From Petrolisthes cinctipes (taxonomy: Eukaryota; Arthropoda; Malacostraca; Decapoda; Porcellanidae), in NCBI GenBank assembly GCA_033782935.1, contig JAWQEG010000486.1, positions 1,736,001 through 1,800,000 of the forward strand: a DNA stretch of 64,000 nt, read 5' to 3'. Position 1 is the first letter of the stretch; each line of letters opens with the position of its first letter. The position numbers were made by a program, and so were the translations under genes. This document shows positions 12,867 to 29,000 of the stretch, in pieces. The notes under the pieces are model-generated. The model was not told the DNA's origin and searched no databases. It worked only from the letters and a program-made list of their open reading frames with translations.

Positions 12867-15800
12867 TTTAGCATGTTTTTAGCCTATATTTTGAAAATAT
12901 TCTAGCACTGTACAGATTGCTTCTGGGACCCCAAAATATTGAATTTTCGGTTGTTTTGAGCCTGAATTTGAGATATAAACGGGTACAGAAGATACATGCA
13001 CATATTGACTTTGGGCACCAAAAATATCGATTTTCAGCATGTTTTGGGCCTGAATTTTGAAAATACTCTAACACGGAGTAGGAATGTACAGATCGCTTCT
13101 GGGACCTCAAAATATCGAATTTACGGGTGTTTAGGGCCAGAATTTGAGATATAAACGGGTACAGAAGATGCATGCACATATCGACTTTTGGGCACCTAAA
13201 AGATCGATTTTCAGTATGTTTTTGGCTTGTATTTTGAAAATACTCTAACACGGAGTAGGCATGTACAGATACCTTCTGGGACCTCTAAATATCGAATTTT
13301 CGGGTGTTTTGGGACTGAATTTGAGATATCGATTTTTTGGCACCTAAAATGTCGATTTTTAGCATGTTTTTAGCCTATATTTTGAAAATATTCTAGCACT
13401 GTGTAGGCATGTACAGATTGCTTCTGGGACCCCAAAATATTGAATTTTTGGGTGTTTTGAGCCTGAATTTGAGATATAAACGGGTACAGAAGATACATGC
13501 ACATATTGACTTTGGGCATCTAAAATATCGATTTTCAGCATGTTTTGGGTCTGTATTTTGAAAATACTCTAACACTGAGTAGGCATGTACAGATTGCTTC
13601 TGGGACCCCAAAATATTGAATTTTCAGGTGTTTTGAGCCTGAATTTGAGATATAAACCGGTACTGAAGATGCATGCACATATCGACTTTTGTGCACCTAA
13701 AAGATAGATTTTCAGTATGTTTTGAGCATGTATTTTGAAAATACTCTAACACGGAGTAGGCATGTACAGATCGCTTCTGGGACCCCTAAATATCGAATTT
13801 TCGGGTGTTTTGGGACTGAATTTGAGATATCGACTTTTTGGCACCTAAAAGATCGATTTTTAGCATGTTTTAAGCCTATATTTTGAAAATATTCTAGCCT
13901 TGAGTAGGCATGTACAGATTGCTTCTGGGACCCCAAAATATTGAATTTTCGGTTGTTTTGAGCCTGAATTTGAGATATAAACGGGTACAGAAGATACATG
14001 CACATATTGACTTAGGGCACGAAAAATATCGATTTTCAGCATGTTTTGGGCCTGAATTTTGAAAATACTCTAATTCTGAGTAGGCATGTACAGATTGCTT
14101 CTGGGACCCCAAAATATTGAATTTCCGGGTGTTTTGAGCTTGAATTTGAGATATAAACGGGTACTGAAGATGCATGCACATATCGACTTTTGTGCACCTA
14201 AAAGATCGATTTTCAGTATGTTTTGAGCATGTATTTTGAAAATACTCTAACACGGAGTAGGCATGTACAGATCGCTTCTGGGACCCCTAAATATCGAATT
14301 TTCGGGTGTTTTGGGACTGAATTTGAGATATCGACTTTTTGGCACCTAAAAGATCGATTTTTAGCATGTTTTTAGCCTATATTTTGAAAATATTCTAGCA
14401 CTGTACAGATTGCTTCTGGGACCCCAAAATATTGAATTTTCGGGTGTTTTGAGCCTGAATTTGAGATATAAACGGGCACAGAAGATACATGCACATATTG
14501 ACTTTGGGCACCAAAAATATCAATTTTTAGCATGTTTTGGGCCTGAATTTTGAAAATACTCTAACACGGAGTAGGCATGTACAGATCGCTTCTGGGACCC
14601 CAAAATATCGAATTTTCGGGTGTTTAGGGCCAGAATTTGAGATATAAACGGGTACAGAAGATGCATGCACATATCGACTTTTGGGCACCTAAAAGATCGA
14701 TTTTCAGTATGTTTTTGGCCTGTATTTTGAAAATACTCTAACACGGAGTAGGCATGTACATATACCTTCTGGGACCTCTAAATATCGAGTTTTCGGGTGT
14801 TTTGGGACTGAATTTGAGATATCGATTTTTTGGCACCTAAAATGTCGATTTTCAGCATGTTTTTAGCCTATATTTTGAAAATATTCTAGCACTGTGTAGG
14901 CATGTACAGATTGCTTCTGGGACCCCAAAATATTGAATTTTCGGGTGTTTTGAGCCTGAATTTGAGATATAAACGGGTACTGAAGATACATGCACATATT
15001 GACTTTGGGCATCTAAAATATCGATTTTCAGCATGTTTTGGGCCTGTATTTTGAAAATACTCTAACACTGAGTAGGCATGTACAGATTGCTTCTGGGACC
15101 CCAAAATATTGAATTTTCGGGTGTTTTGAGCCTGAATTTGAGATATAAACGGGTACTGAAGATGCATGCACATATCGACTTTTGTGCACCTAAAAGATCG
15201 ATTTTCAGTATGTTTTGAGCATGTATTTTGAAAATACTCTAACACGGAGTAGGCATGTACAGATCGCTTCTGGGACCCCTAAATATCGAATTTTCGGGTG
15301 TTTTGGGACTGAATTTGAGATATCGACTTTTTGGCACCTAAAAGATCGATTTTTAGCATGTTTTTAGCCTATATTTTGAAAATATTCTAGCACTGTACAG
15401 ATTGCTTCTGGGACCCCAAAATATTGAATTTTCGGGTGTTTTGAGCCTGAATTTGAGATATAAACGGGTACAGAAGATACATGTACATATTGACTTTGGG
15501 CATCTAAAATATCGATTTTCAGCATGTTTTGGGCCTGAATTTTGAAAATACTCTAACATGGAGTAGGCATGTACAGATCGCTTCTGGGACCCCAAAATAT
15601 CGAATTTTCGGGTGTTTATGGCCAGAATTTGAGATATAAACGGGTACAGAAGATACATGCACATATCGACTTTTGGACACCTAAAAGATCGATTTTCAGT
15701 ATGTTTTTGGCGTGTATTTTGAAAATACTCTAACACGGAGTAGGCATGTACAGATACCTTCTGGGACCTCTAAATATCGAATTTTCGGGTGTTTTGGGAC

Positions 15801-16550
15801 TGAATTTGAGATATCGATTTTTGGCACCTAAAATGTCGATTTTTAGCATGTTTTTATCCTATATTTTGAAACTATTCTAGCACTGTGTAGGCATGTACAG
15901 ATTGCTTCTGGGACCCCAAAATATTGAATTTTCGGGTGTTTTGAGCCTGAATTTGAGATATAAACGGGTACAGAAGATACATGCACATATTGACTTTGAG
16001 CATCTAAAATATCGATTTTCAGCATGTTTTGGGCCTGTATTTTGAAAATACTCTAACACTGAGTAGGCATGTACAGATTGCTTCTGGGACCCCAAAATAT
16101 TGAATTTTCGGGTGTTTTGAGCCTGAATTTGAGATATAAACGGGTACTGAAGATGCATGCACATATCGACTTTTATGCACCTAAAAGATCGATTTTCAGT
16201 ATGTTTTGAGCATGTATTTTGAAAATACTCTAACACGGAGTAGGCATGTACAGATCGCTTCTGGGACCCCTAAATATCGAATTTTCGGGTGTTTTGGGAC
16301 TGAATTTGAGATATCGATTTTTTAACAACTAAAATGTCGATTTTTAGCATGTTTTTAGCCTATATTTTGAATATACTCTAACACTGAGTAGGCATGTACA
16401 GATTGCTTCTGGGACCCCAAAATATTGAATTTTCGGGTGTTTTGAGCCTGTATTTGAGATATAAACGGGTACTGACGATGCATGCACATATCGACTTTTG
16501 TGCACCTAAAAGATCGATTTTCAGTATGTTTTGAGCATGTATTTTGAAAA
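12600..16550 (+). repeat. Segmental copy 1 of a 3.9-kb block (partner 26.1-29.9 kb)
   Basis: Diagnostic variants recur in the same order 13439 bp downstream (13440 after a 1-bp deletion near 15820): the TTTTTGAGCATG S monomer, AATTTACGGGTG, CTAGCCTTGAGTAGG, AATTCTGAGTAGG, ATCAATTTTTAGC and TTTTTTAACAACTAAAATG. This indicates duplication of a multi-kilobase piece of the array. Confidence 0.8.
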
Positions 16551-19475
16551 TACTCTAACACGGAGTAGGCATGCACAGATCGCTTCTGGGACCCCTAAAT
16601 ATCGAATTTTCGGGTGTTTTGGGACTGAATTTGAGATATCGACTTTTTGGCACCTAAAAGATCGATTTTTAGCATGTTTTAAGCCTATATTTTGAAAATA
16701 TTCTAGCCTTGAGTAGGCATGTACAGATTGCTTCTGGGACCCCAAAATATTGAATTTTCGGTTGTTTTGAGCCTGAATTTGAGATATAAACCGGTACAGA
16801 AGATACATGCACATATTGACTTAGGGCACCAAAAATATCGATTTTCAGCATGTTTTGGGCCTGAATTTTGAAAATACTCTAATTCTGAGTAGGCATGTAC
16901 AGATTGCTTCTGGGACCCCAAAATATTGAATTTCCGGGTGTTTTGAGCTTGAATTTGAGATATAAACGGGTACTGAAGATGCATGCACATATCGACTTTT
17001 GTGCACCTAAAAGATCGATTTTCAGTATGTTTTGAGCATGTATTTTGAAAATACTCTAACACGGAGTAGGCATGTACAGATCGCTTCTGGGACCCCTAAA
17101 TATCGAATTTTCGGATGTTTTGGGACTGAATTTGAGATATCGACTTTTTGGCACCTAAAAGATCGATTTTTAGCATGTTTTTAGCCTATATTTTGAAAAT
17201 ATTCTAGCACTGTACAGATTGCTTCTGGGACCCCAAAATATTGAATTTTCGGTTGTTTTGAGCCTGAATTTGAGATATAAACGGGTACAGAAGATACATG
17301 CACATATTGACTTTGGGCACCAAAAATATCAATTTTTAGCATGTTTTGGGCCTGAATTTTGAAAATACTCTAACACGGAGTAGGCATGTACAGATCGCTT
17401 CTGGGACCCCAAAATATCGAATTTTCGGGTGTTTAGGGCCAGAATTTGAGATATAAACGGGTACAGAAGATGCATGCACATATCGACTTTTGGGCACCTA
17501 AAAGATCGATTTTCAGTATGTTTTTGGCGTGTATTTTGAAAATACTCTAACACGGAGTAGGCATGTACATATACCTTCTGGGACCTCTAAATATCGAATT
17601 TTCGGGTGTTTTGGGACTGAATTTGAGATATCGATTTTTTGGCACCTAAAATGTCGATTTTTAGCATGTTTTTATACTATATTTTGAAACTATTCTAGCA
17701 CTGTGTAGGCATGTACAGATTGCTTCTGGGACCCCAAAATATTGAATTTTCGGGTGTTTTGAGCCTGAATTTGAGATATAAACGGGTACAGAAGATACAT
17801 GCACATATTGACTTTGAGCATCTAAAATATCGATTTTCAGCATGTTTTGGGCCTGTATTTTGAAAATACTTTAACACTGAGTAGGCATGTACAGATTGCT
17901 TCTGGGACCCCAAAATATTGAATTTTCGGGTGTTTTGAGCCTGAATTTGAGATATAAACGGGTACTGAAGATGCATGCACATATCGACTTTTATGCACCT
18001 AAAAGATCGATTTTCAGTATGTTTTGAGCATGTATTTTGAAAATACTCTAACACGGAGTAGGCATGTACAGATCGCTTCTGGGACCCCTAAATATCGAAT
18101 TTTCGGGTGTTTTGGGACTGAATTTGAGATATCGACTTTTTGGCACCTAAAAGATCGATTTTTAGCATGTTTTTAGCCTATATTTTGAAAATATTCTAGC
18201 ACTGTACAGATTGCTTCTGGGACCCCAAAATATTGAATTTTCGGGTGTTTTGAGCCTGAATTTGAGATATAAACGGGTACAGAAGATACATGTACATATT
18301 GACTTTGGGCATCTAAAATATCGATTTTCAGCATGTTTTGGGCCTGAATTTTGAAAACACTCTAACACGGAGTAGGCATGTACAGATCGCTTCTGGGACC
18401 CCAAAATATCGAATTTTCGGGTGTTTATGGCCAGAATTTGAGATATAAACGGGTACAGAAGATGCATGCACATATCGACTTTTGGGCACCTAAAAGATCG
18501 ATTTTCAGTATGTTTTTGGCGTGTATTTTGAAAATACTCTAACACGGAGTAGGCATGTACAGATACCTTCTGGGACCTCTAAATATCGAATTTTCGGGTG
18601 TTTTGGGACTGAATTTGAGATATCGATTTTTTGGCACCTAAAATGTCGATTTTTAGCATGTTTTTATCCTATATTTTTAAAATATTCTAGCACTGTGTAG
18701 GCATGTACAGATTGCTTCTGGGACCCCAAAATATTGAATTTTCGGGTGTTTTGGGCCTGAATTTGAGATATAAACGGGTACAGAAGATACATGCACATAT
18801 TGACTTTGAGCATCTAAAATATCGATTTTCAGCATGTTTTGGGCCTGTATTTTGAAAATACTTTAACACTGAGTAGGCATGTACAGATTGCTTCTGGGAC
18901 CCCAAAATATTGAATTTTCGGGTGTTTTGAGCCTGAATTTGAGATATAAACGGGTACTGAAGATGCATGCACATATCGACTTTTGTGCACCTAAAAGATC
19001 GATTTTCAGTATGTTTTGAGCATGTATTTTGAAAATACTCTAACACGGAGTAGGCATGTACAGATCGCTTCTGGGACCCCTAAATATTGAATTTTCGTGT
19101 GTTTTGGGACTGAATTTGAGATATCGATTTTTTAACACCTAAAATGTCGATTTTTAGCATGTTTTTAGCCTATATTTTGAAAATACTATAACACTGAGTA
19201 GGCATGTACAGATTGCTTCTGGGACCCCAAAATATTGAATTTTCGGGTGTTTTGAGCCTGTATTTGAGATATAAACGGGTACTGAAGATGCATGCACATA
19301 TCGACTTTTGTGCACCTAAAAGATCGATTTTCAGTATGTTTTGAGCATGTATTTTGAAAATACTCTAACACGGAGTAGGCATGCACAGATCGCTTCTGGG
19401 ACCCCTAAATATCGAATTTTCGGGTGTTTTGGGACTGAATTTGAGATATCGACTTTTTGGCACCTAAAAGATCGA

Positions 19476-20005
19476 TTTTTAGCATGTTTTTAGCCTATAT
19501 TTTGAAAATATTCTAGCACTGAGTAGGCATGTACAGATTGCTTCTGGGACCCCAAAATATTGAATTTTCGGTTGTTTTGAGCCTGAATTTGAGATATAAA
19601 CGGGTACAGAAGATACATGCACATATTGACTTTGGGCACCAAAAATATCGATTTTCAGCATGTTTTGGGCCTGAATTTTGAAAATACTCTAACACGGAGT
19701 AGGCATGTACAGATACCTTCTGGGACCCCAAAATATCGAATTTTCGGGTGTTTTGAGCCTGAATTTGAGATATAAACGGGTACTGAAGATGAATGCACAT
19801 ATCGACTTTTGTGCACCTAAAAGATCGATTTTCAGCATGTTTTGGGCCTGAATTTTGAAAATACTCTAACACTGAGTAGGCATGTACATATTGCTTCTGG
19901 GACCCCAAAATATTGAATTTTCGGGTGTTTTGAGCCTGAATTTGAGATATAAACGGGTACTGAAGATGCATGCACATATCGACTTTTGTGCACCTAAAAG
20001 ATCGA
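19476..20005 (+). repeat. All-long 530-bp trimer variant
   Basis: At this place the unit normally occupied by S carries the 29-bp block, giving three long monomers in a row and a 530-bp spacing. The same arrangement occurs near 21.0, 31.8, 36.65 and 38.2 kb. These are also the places where the minus strand stays open for 178 or more codons, because the S-specific frame break is missing. Confidence 0.8.
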
Positions 20006-23000
20006 TTTTCAGTATGTTTTGAGCATGTATTTTGAAAATACTCTAACACGGAGTAGGCATGTACAGATCGCTTCTGGGACCCCTAAATATCGAATTTTCG
20101 GGTGTTTTGAGCCTGAATTTGAGATATAAACGGGTACAGAAGATACATGCACATATTGACTTTGGGCACCAAAAATATCGATTTTCAGCATGTTTTGGGC
20201 CTGAATTTTGAAAATACTCTAACACGGAGTAGGCATGTACAGATCGCTTCTGGGACCCCAAAATACCGAATTTTCGGGTGTTTAGGGCCAGAATTTGAGA
20301 TATAAGCGGGTACAGAAGATGCATGCACATATCGACTTTTGGGCACCTAAAAGATCGATTTTCAGTATGTTTTTGGCCTGTATTTTGAAAATACTCTAAC
20401 ACGGAGTAGGCATGTACAGATACCTTCTGGGACCTCTAAATATCGAATTTTCGGGTGTTTTGGGACTGAATTTGAGATATCGATTTTTTGGCACCTAAAA
20501 TGTCGATTTTTAGCATGTTTTTAGCCTATATTTTGAAAATATTCTAGCACTGTGTAGGCATGTACAGATTGCTTCTGGGACCCCAAAATATTGAATTTTC
20601 GGGTGTTTTGAGCCTGAATTTGAGATATAAACGGGTACAGAAGATACATGCACATATTGACTTTGGGCATCTAAAATATCGATTTTCAGCATGTTTTGGG
20701 CCTGTATTTTGAAAATACTTTAACACTGAGTAGGCATGTACAGATTGCTTCTGGGACCCCAAAATATTGAATTTTCGGGTGTTTTGAGCCTGAATTTGAG
20801 ATATAAACGGGTACTGAAGATGCATGCACATATCGACTTTTGTGCACCTAAAAGATCGATTTTCAGTATGTTTTGAGCATGTATTTTGAAAATACTCTAA
20901 GACGGAGTAGGCATGCACAGATCGCTTCTGGGACCCCTAAATATCGAATTTTCGGGTGTTTTGGGACTGAATTTGAGATATCGACTTTTTGGCACCTAAA
21001 AGATCGATTTTTAGCATGTTTTTAGCCTATATTTTGAAAATATTCTAGCACTGAGTAGGCATGTACAGATTGCTTCTGGGACCCCAAAATATTGAATTTT
21101 CGGTTGTTTTGAGCCTGAATTTGAGATATAAACGGGTACAGAAGATACATGCACATATTGACTTTGGGCACCAAAAATATCGATTTTCAGCATGTTTTGG
21201 GCCTGAATTTTGAAAATACTCTAACACGGAGTAGGCATGTACAGATACCTTCTGGGACCCCAAAATATCGAATTTTCGGGTGTTTTGAGCCTGAATTTGA
21301 GATATAAACGGGTACTGAAGATGCATGCACATATCGACTTTTTTGCACCTAAAAGATCGATTTTCAGCATGTTTTGGGCCTGAATTTTGAAAATACTCTA
21401 ACACTGAGTAGGCATCTACAGATCGCTTCTGGGACCCCAAAATATCGAATTTTCGGGTGTTTAGGGCCAGATTTTGAGATATAAACGGGTACAGAAGATG
21501 CATGCACATATCGACTTTTGGGCACCTAAAAGATCGATTTTCAGTATGTTTTTGGCCTGTATTTTGAAAATACTCTAACACGGAGTAGGCATGTACAGAT
21601 ACCTTCTGGGACCTCTAAATATCGAATTTTCGGGTGTTTTGGGACTGAATTTGAGATATCGATTTTTTGGCACCTAAAATGTCGATTTTCAGCATGTTTT
21701 TAGCCTATATTTTGAAAATATTCTAGCACTGTGTAGGCATGTACAGATTGCTTCTGGGACCCCAAAATATTGAATTTTCGGGTGTTTTGAGCCTGAATTT
21801 GAGATATAAACGGGTACAGAAGATACATGCACATATTGACTTTGGGCACCAAAAATATTGATTTTCGGTATGTTTTTGGCCTGTATTTTGAAAATACTCT
21901 AACACGGAGTAGGCATGTACATATACCTTCTGGGACCTCTAAATATCGAATTTTCGGGTGTTTTGGGACTGAATTTGAGATATCGATTTTTTGGCACCTA
22001 AAATGTCGATTTTCAGCATGTTTTTAGCCTATATTTTGAAAATATTCTAGCACTGTGTAGGCATGTACAGATTGCTTCTGGGACCCCAAAATATTGAATT
22101 TTCGGTTGTTTTGAGCCTGAATTTGAGATATAAACGGGTACAGAAGATACATGCACATATTGACTTTGGGCACCAAAAATATCGTATTTCAGCATGTTTT
22201 GGGCCTGAATTTTGAAAATACTCTAACACTGAGTAGGGATGTACAGATTGCTTCTGGGACCCCAAAATATTGAATTTCCGGGTGTTTTGAGCTTGAATTT
22301 GAGATATAAACGGGTACTGAAGATGCATGCACATATCGACTTTTGTGCACCTAAAAGATCGATTTTCAGTATGTTTTGAGCATGTATTTTGAAAATACTC
22401 TAACACGGAGTAGGCATGTACAGATCGCTTCTGGTACCCCTAAATATCGAATTTTCGGGTGTTTTGGGACTGAATTTGAGATATCGACTTTTTGGCACCT
22501 AAAAGATCGATTTTTAGCATGTTTTTAGCCTATATTTTGAAAATATTCTAGCACTGTACAGATTGCTTCTGGGACCCCAAAATATTGAATTTTCGGGTGT
22601 TTTGAGCCTGAATTTGAGATATAAACGGGTACAGAAGATACATGCACATATTGACTTTTGTGCACCTAAAAGATCGATTTTCAGTATGTTTTGAGCATGT
22701 ATTTTGAAAATACTCTAACACGGAGTAGGCATGTACAGATCGCTTTTGGGACCCCTAAATATCGAATTTTCGGGTGTTATGGGACTGAATTTCAGATATC
22801 GACTTTTTGGCACCTAAAAGATCGATTTTTAGCATGTTTTTAGCCTATATTTTGAAAATATTCTAGCACTGTACAAATTGCTTCTGGGACCCCATAATAT
22901 TGAATTTTCGGTTGTTTTGAGCCTGAATTTGAGATATAAACGGGAACAGAAGATACATGCACATATTGACTTTGGGCACCAAAAATATCGATTTTCAGCA

Positions 23001-26000
23001 TGTTTTGGGCCTGAATTTTGAAAATACTCTAACACGGAGTAGGAATGTACAGATCGCTTCTGGGACCTCAAAATATCGAATTTTCGGGTGTTTAGGACCA
23101 GAATTTGAGATATAAACGGGTACAGAAGATGCATGCGCATATCGACTTTTGGGCACCTAAAAGATCGATTTTCAGTATGTTTTTGGCCTGTATTTTGAAA
23201 ATACTCTAACACGGAGTAGGCATGTACAGATCGCTTCTGGGACCCCTAAATATCGAATTTTCGGGTGTTTTGGGACTGAATTTGAGATATCGACTATTTG
23301 GCACCTAAAAGATCGATTTTTAGCATGTTTTTAGCCTATATTTTGAAAATATTCTAGCACTGTACAGATTGCTTCTGGGACCCCAAAATATTGAATTTTC
23401 GGGTGTTTTGAGCCTGAATTTGAGATATAAACGGGTACTGAAGATGCATGCACATATCGACTTTTGTGCACCTAAAAGATCGATTTTCAGTATGTTTTGA
23501 GCATGTATTTTGAAAATACTCTAACTCGGAGTAGGCATGTACAGATCGCTTCTGGGACCCCTAAATATCGAATTTTCGGGTGTTTTGGGACTGAATTTGA
23601 GATATCGACTTTTTGGCACCTAAAAGATCGATTTTTAGCATGTTTTTAGCCTATATTTTGAAAATATTCTAGCACTGTACAGATTGCTTCTGGGACCCCA
23701 AAATATTGGATTTTCGGGTGTTTTGAGCCTGAATTTGAGATATAAACGGGTACAGAAGATACATGCACATATTGACTTTGGGCACCAAAAATATCGATTT
23801 TCAGCATGTTTTGGGCCTGAATTTTGAAAATACTCTAACACGGAGTAGGCATGTACAGATCGCTTCTGGGACCCCAAAATATCGAATTTTCGGGTGTTTA
23901 GGGCCAGAATTTGAGATATAAACAGGTACAGAAGATGCATGCACATATCGACTTTTGGGCACCTAAAAGATCGATTTTCAGTATGTTTTTGGCGTGTATT
24001 TTGAAAATACTCTAATACGGAGTAGGCATGTACAGATACCTTCTGGGACCTCTAAATATCGAATTTTAGGGTGTTTTGGGACTGAATTTGAGATATCGAT
24101 TTTTTGGCACCTAAAATGTCGATTTTTAGCATGTTTTTAGCCTATATTTTGAAAATATTCTAGCACTGTGTAGGCATGTACAGATTGCTTCTGGGACCCC
24201 AAAATATTGAATTTTCGGGTGTTTTGAGCCTGAATTTGAGATGTAAACGGGTACAGAAGATACATGCACATATTGACTTTGGGCATCTAAAATATCGATT
24301 TTCAGCATGTTTTGGGCCTGTATTTTGAAAATACTCTAACACTGAGTAGGCATGTACAGATTGCTTCTGGGACCCCAAAATATTGAATTTTCAGGTGTTT
24401 TGAGACTGAATTTGAGATATAAACCGGTACTGAAGATACATGCACATATTGACTTTGGGCACCAAAAATATTGATTTTCAGCATGTTTTGGGCCTGAATT
24501 TTGAAAATACTCTAACACGGAGTAGGCATGTACAGATCGCTTCTGGGACCCCAAAATATCGAATTTTCGGGTGTTTAGGGCCAGATTTTGAGATATAAAC
24601 GGGTACAGAAGATGCATGCACATATCGACTTTTGGGCACCTAAAAGATCGATTTTCAGTATGTTTTTGGCCTGTATTTTGAAAATACTCTAACACGGAGT
24701 AGGCATGTACAGATACCTTCTGGGACCTCTAAATATCGAATTTTCGGGTGTTTTGGGACTGAATTTGAGATATCGATTTTTTGCCACCTAAAATGTCGAT
24801 TTTCAGCATGTTTTTAGCCTATATTTTGAAAATATTCTAGCACTGTGTAGGCATGTACAGATTGCTTCTGGGACCCCAAAATATTGAATTTTCGGGTGTT
24901 TTGAGACTGAATTTGAGATATAAACGGGTACTGAAGATGCATGCACATATCGACTTTTGTGCACCTAAAAGATCGATTTTCAGTATGTTTTGAGCATGTA
25001 TTTTGAAAATACTCTAACTCGGAGTAGGCATGTACAGATCGCTTCTGGGACCCCTAAATATCGAATTTTCGGGTGTTTTGGGACTGAATTTGAGATATCG
25101 ACTTTTTGGCACCTAAAAGATCGATTTTTAGCATGTTTTTAGCCTATATTTTGAAAATATTCTAGCACTGTGTAGGCATGTACAGATTGCTTCTGGGACC
25201 CCAAAATATTGAATTTTCGGGTGTTTTGAGCCTGAATTTGAGATATAAACGGGTACAGAAGATACATGCACATATTGACTTTGGGCACCAAAAATATCGA
25301 TTTTCAGCATGTTTTGGGCCTGAATTTTGAAAATACTCTAACACGGAGTAGGCATGTACAGATCGCTTCTGGGACCCCAAAATATCGAATTTTCGGGTGT
25401 TTAGGGCCAGAATTTGAGATATAAACAGGTACAGAAGATGCATGCACATATCGACTTTTGGGCACCTAAAAGATCGATTTTCAGTATGTTTTTGGCGTGT
25501 ATTTTGAAAATACTCAAACACGGAGTAGGCATGTACAGATACCTTCTGGGACCTCTAAATATCGAATTTTAGGGTGTTTTGGGACTGAATTTGAGATATC
25601 GATTTTTTGGCACCTAAAATGTCGATTTTTAGCATGTTTTTAGCCTATATTTTGAAAATATTCTAGCACTGTGTAGGCATGTACAGATTGCTTCTGGGAC
25701 CCCAAAATATTGAATTTTCGGGTGTTTTGAGCCTGAATTTGAGATATAAACGGGTACAGAAGATACATGCACATATTGACTTTGGGCATCTAAAATATCG
25801 ATTTTCAGCATGTTTTGGGCCTGTATTTTGAAAATACTCTAACACTGAGTAGGCATGTACAGATTGCTTCTGGGACCCCAAAATATTGAATTTTCAGGTG
25901 TTTTGAGACTGAATTTGAGATATAAACCGGTACTGAAGATACATGCACATATTGACTTTGGGCCCCAAAAATATTGATTTTCAGCATGTTTTGGGCCTGA

Positions 26001-26099
26001 ATTTTGAAAATACTCTAACACGGAGTAGGCATGTACAGATCGCTTCTGGGACCCCAAAATATCGAATTTTCGGGTGTTTAGGGCCAGATTTTGAGATAT

Positions 26100-29000
26100 A
26101 AACGGGTACAGAAGATGCATGCACATATCGACTTTTGTGCACCTAAAAGATCGATTTTCAGTATGTTTTTGAGCATGTATTTTGAAAATACTCTAACACG
26201 GAGTAGGCATGTACAGATCGCTTCTGGGACCCCTAAATATCGAATTTTCGGTTGTTTTGGGACTGAATTTTAGATATCGACTTTTTGGCACCTAAAAGAT
26301 CGATTTTTAGCATGTTTTTAGCCTATATTTTGAAAATATTCTAGCACTGTACAGATTGCTTCTGGGACCCCAAAATATTGAATTTTCGGTTGTTTTGAGC
26401 CTGAATTTGAGATATAAACGGGTACAGAAGATACATGCACATATTGACTTTGGGCACCAAAAATATCGATTTTCAGCATGTTTTGGGCCTGAATTTTGAA
26501 AATACTCTAACACGGAGTAGGAATGTACAGATCGCTTCTGGGACCTCAAAATATCGAATTTACGGGTGTTTAGGGCCAGAATTTGAGATATAAACGGGTA
26601 CAGAAGATGCATGCACATATCGACTTTTGGGCACCTAAAAGATCGATTTTCAGTATGTTTTTGGCTTGTATTTTGAAAATACTCTAACACGGAGTAGGCA
26701 TGTACAGATACCTTCTGGGACCTCTAAATATCGAATTTTCGGGTGTTTTGGGACTGAATTTGAGATATCGATTTTTTGGCACCTAAAATGTCGAATTTTA
26801 GCATGTTTTTAGCCTATATTTTGAAAATATTCTAGCACTGTGTAGGCATGTACAGATTGCTTCTGGGACCCCAAAATATTGAATTTTCGGGTGTTTTGAG
26901 CATGAATTTGAGATATAAACGGGTACAGAAGATACATGCACATATTGACTTTGGGCATCTAAAATATCGATTTTCAGCATGTTTTGGGCCTGTATTTTGA
27001 AAATACTCTAACACGGAGTAGGCATGTACAGATTGCTTCTGGGACCCCAAAATATTGAATTTTCAGGTGTTTTGAGCCTGAATTTGAGATATAAACCGGT
27101 ACTGAAGATGCATGCACATATCGACTTTTGTGCACCTAAAAGATCGATTTTCAGTATGTTTTGAGCATGTATTTTGAAAATACTCTAACACGGAGTAGGC
27201 ATGTACAGATCGCTTCTGGGACCCCTAAATATCGAATTTTCGGGTGTTTTGGGACTGAATTTGAGATATCGACTTTTTGGCACCTAAAAGATCGATTTTT
27301 AGCATGTTTTAAGCCTATATTTTGAAAATATTCTAGCCTTGAGTAGGCATGTACAGATTGCTTCTGGGACCCCAAAATATTGAATTTTCGGTTGTTTTGA
27401 GCCTGAATTTGAGATATAAACGGGTACAGAAGATACATGCACATATTGACTTAGGGCACCAAAAATATCGATTTTCAGCATGTTTTGGGCCTGAATTTTG
27501 AAAATACTCTAATTCTGAGTAGGCATGTACAGATTGCTTCTGGGACCCCAAAATATTGAATTTCCGGGTGTTTTGAGCTTGAATTTGAGATATAAACGGG
27601 TACTGAAGATGCATGCACATATCGACTTTTGTGCACCTAAAAGATCGATTTTCAGTATGTTTTGAGCATGTATTTTGAAAATACTCTAACACGGAGTAGG
27701 CATGTACAGATCGCTTCTGGGACCCCTAAATATCGAATTTTCGGGTGTTTTGGGACTGAATTTGAGATATCGACTTTTTGGCACCTAAAAGATCGATTTT
27801 TAGCATGTTTTTAGCCTATATTTTGAAAATATTCTAGCACTGTACAGATTGCTTCTGGGACCCCAAAATATTGAATTTTCGGGTGTTTTGAGCCTGAATT
27901 TGAGATATAAACGGGTACAGAAGATACATGCACATATTGACTTTGGGCACCAAAAATATCAATTTTTAGCATGTTTTGGGCCTGAATTTTGAAAATACTC
28001 TAACACGGAGTAGGCATGTACAGATCGCTTCTGGGACCCCAAAATATCGAATTTTCGGGTGTTTAGGGCCAGAATTTGAGATATAAACGGGTACAGAAGA
28101 TGCATGCACATATCGACTTTTGGGCACCTAAAAGATCGATTTTCAGTATGTTTTTGGCCTGTATTTTGAAAATACTCTAACACGGAGTAGGCATGTACAT
28201 ATACCTTCTGGGACCTCTAAATATCGAGTTTTCGGGTGTTTTGGGACTGAATTTGAGATATCGATTTTTTGGCACCTAAAATGTCGATTTTCAGCATGTT
28301 TTTAGCCTATATTTTGAAAATATTCTAGCACTGTGTAGGCATGTACAGATTGCTTCTGGGACCCCAAAATATTGAATTTTCGGGTGTTTTGAGCCTGAAT
28401 TTGAGATATAAACGGGTACTGAAGATACATGCACATATTGACTTTGGGCATCTAAAATATCGATTTTCAGCATGTTTTGGGCCTGTATTTTGAAAATACT
28501 CTAACACTGAGTAGGCATGTACAGATTGCTTCTGGGACCCCAAAATATTGAATTTTCGGGTGTTTTGAGCCTGAATTTGAGATATAAACGGGTACTGAAG
28601 ATGCATGCACATATCGACTTTTGTGCACCTAAAAGATCGATTTTCAGTATGTTTTGAGCATGTATTTTGAAAATACTCTAACACGGAGTAGGCATGTACA
28701 GATCGCTTCTGGGACCCCTAAATATCGAATTTTCGGGTGTTTTGGGACTGAATTTGAGATATCGACTTTTTGGCACCTAAAAGATCGATTTTTAGCATGT
28801 TTTTAGCCTATATTTTGAAAATATTCTAGCACTGTACAGATTGCTTCTGGGACCCCAAAATATTGAATTTTCGGGTGTTTTGAGCCTGAATTTGAGATAT
28901 AAACGGGTACAGAAGATACATGTACATATTGACTTTGGGCATCTAAAATATCGATTTTCAGCATGTTTTGGGCCTGAATTTTGAAAATACTCTAACACGT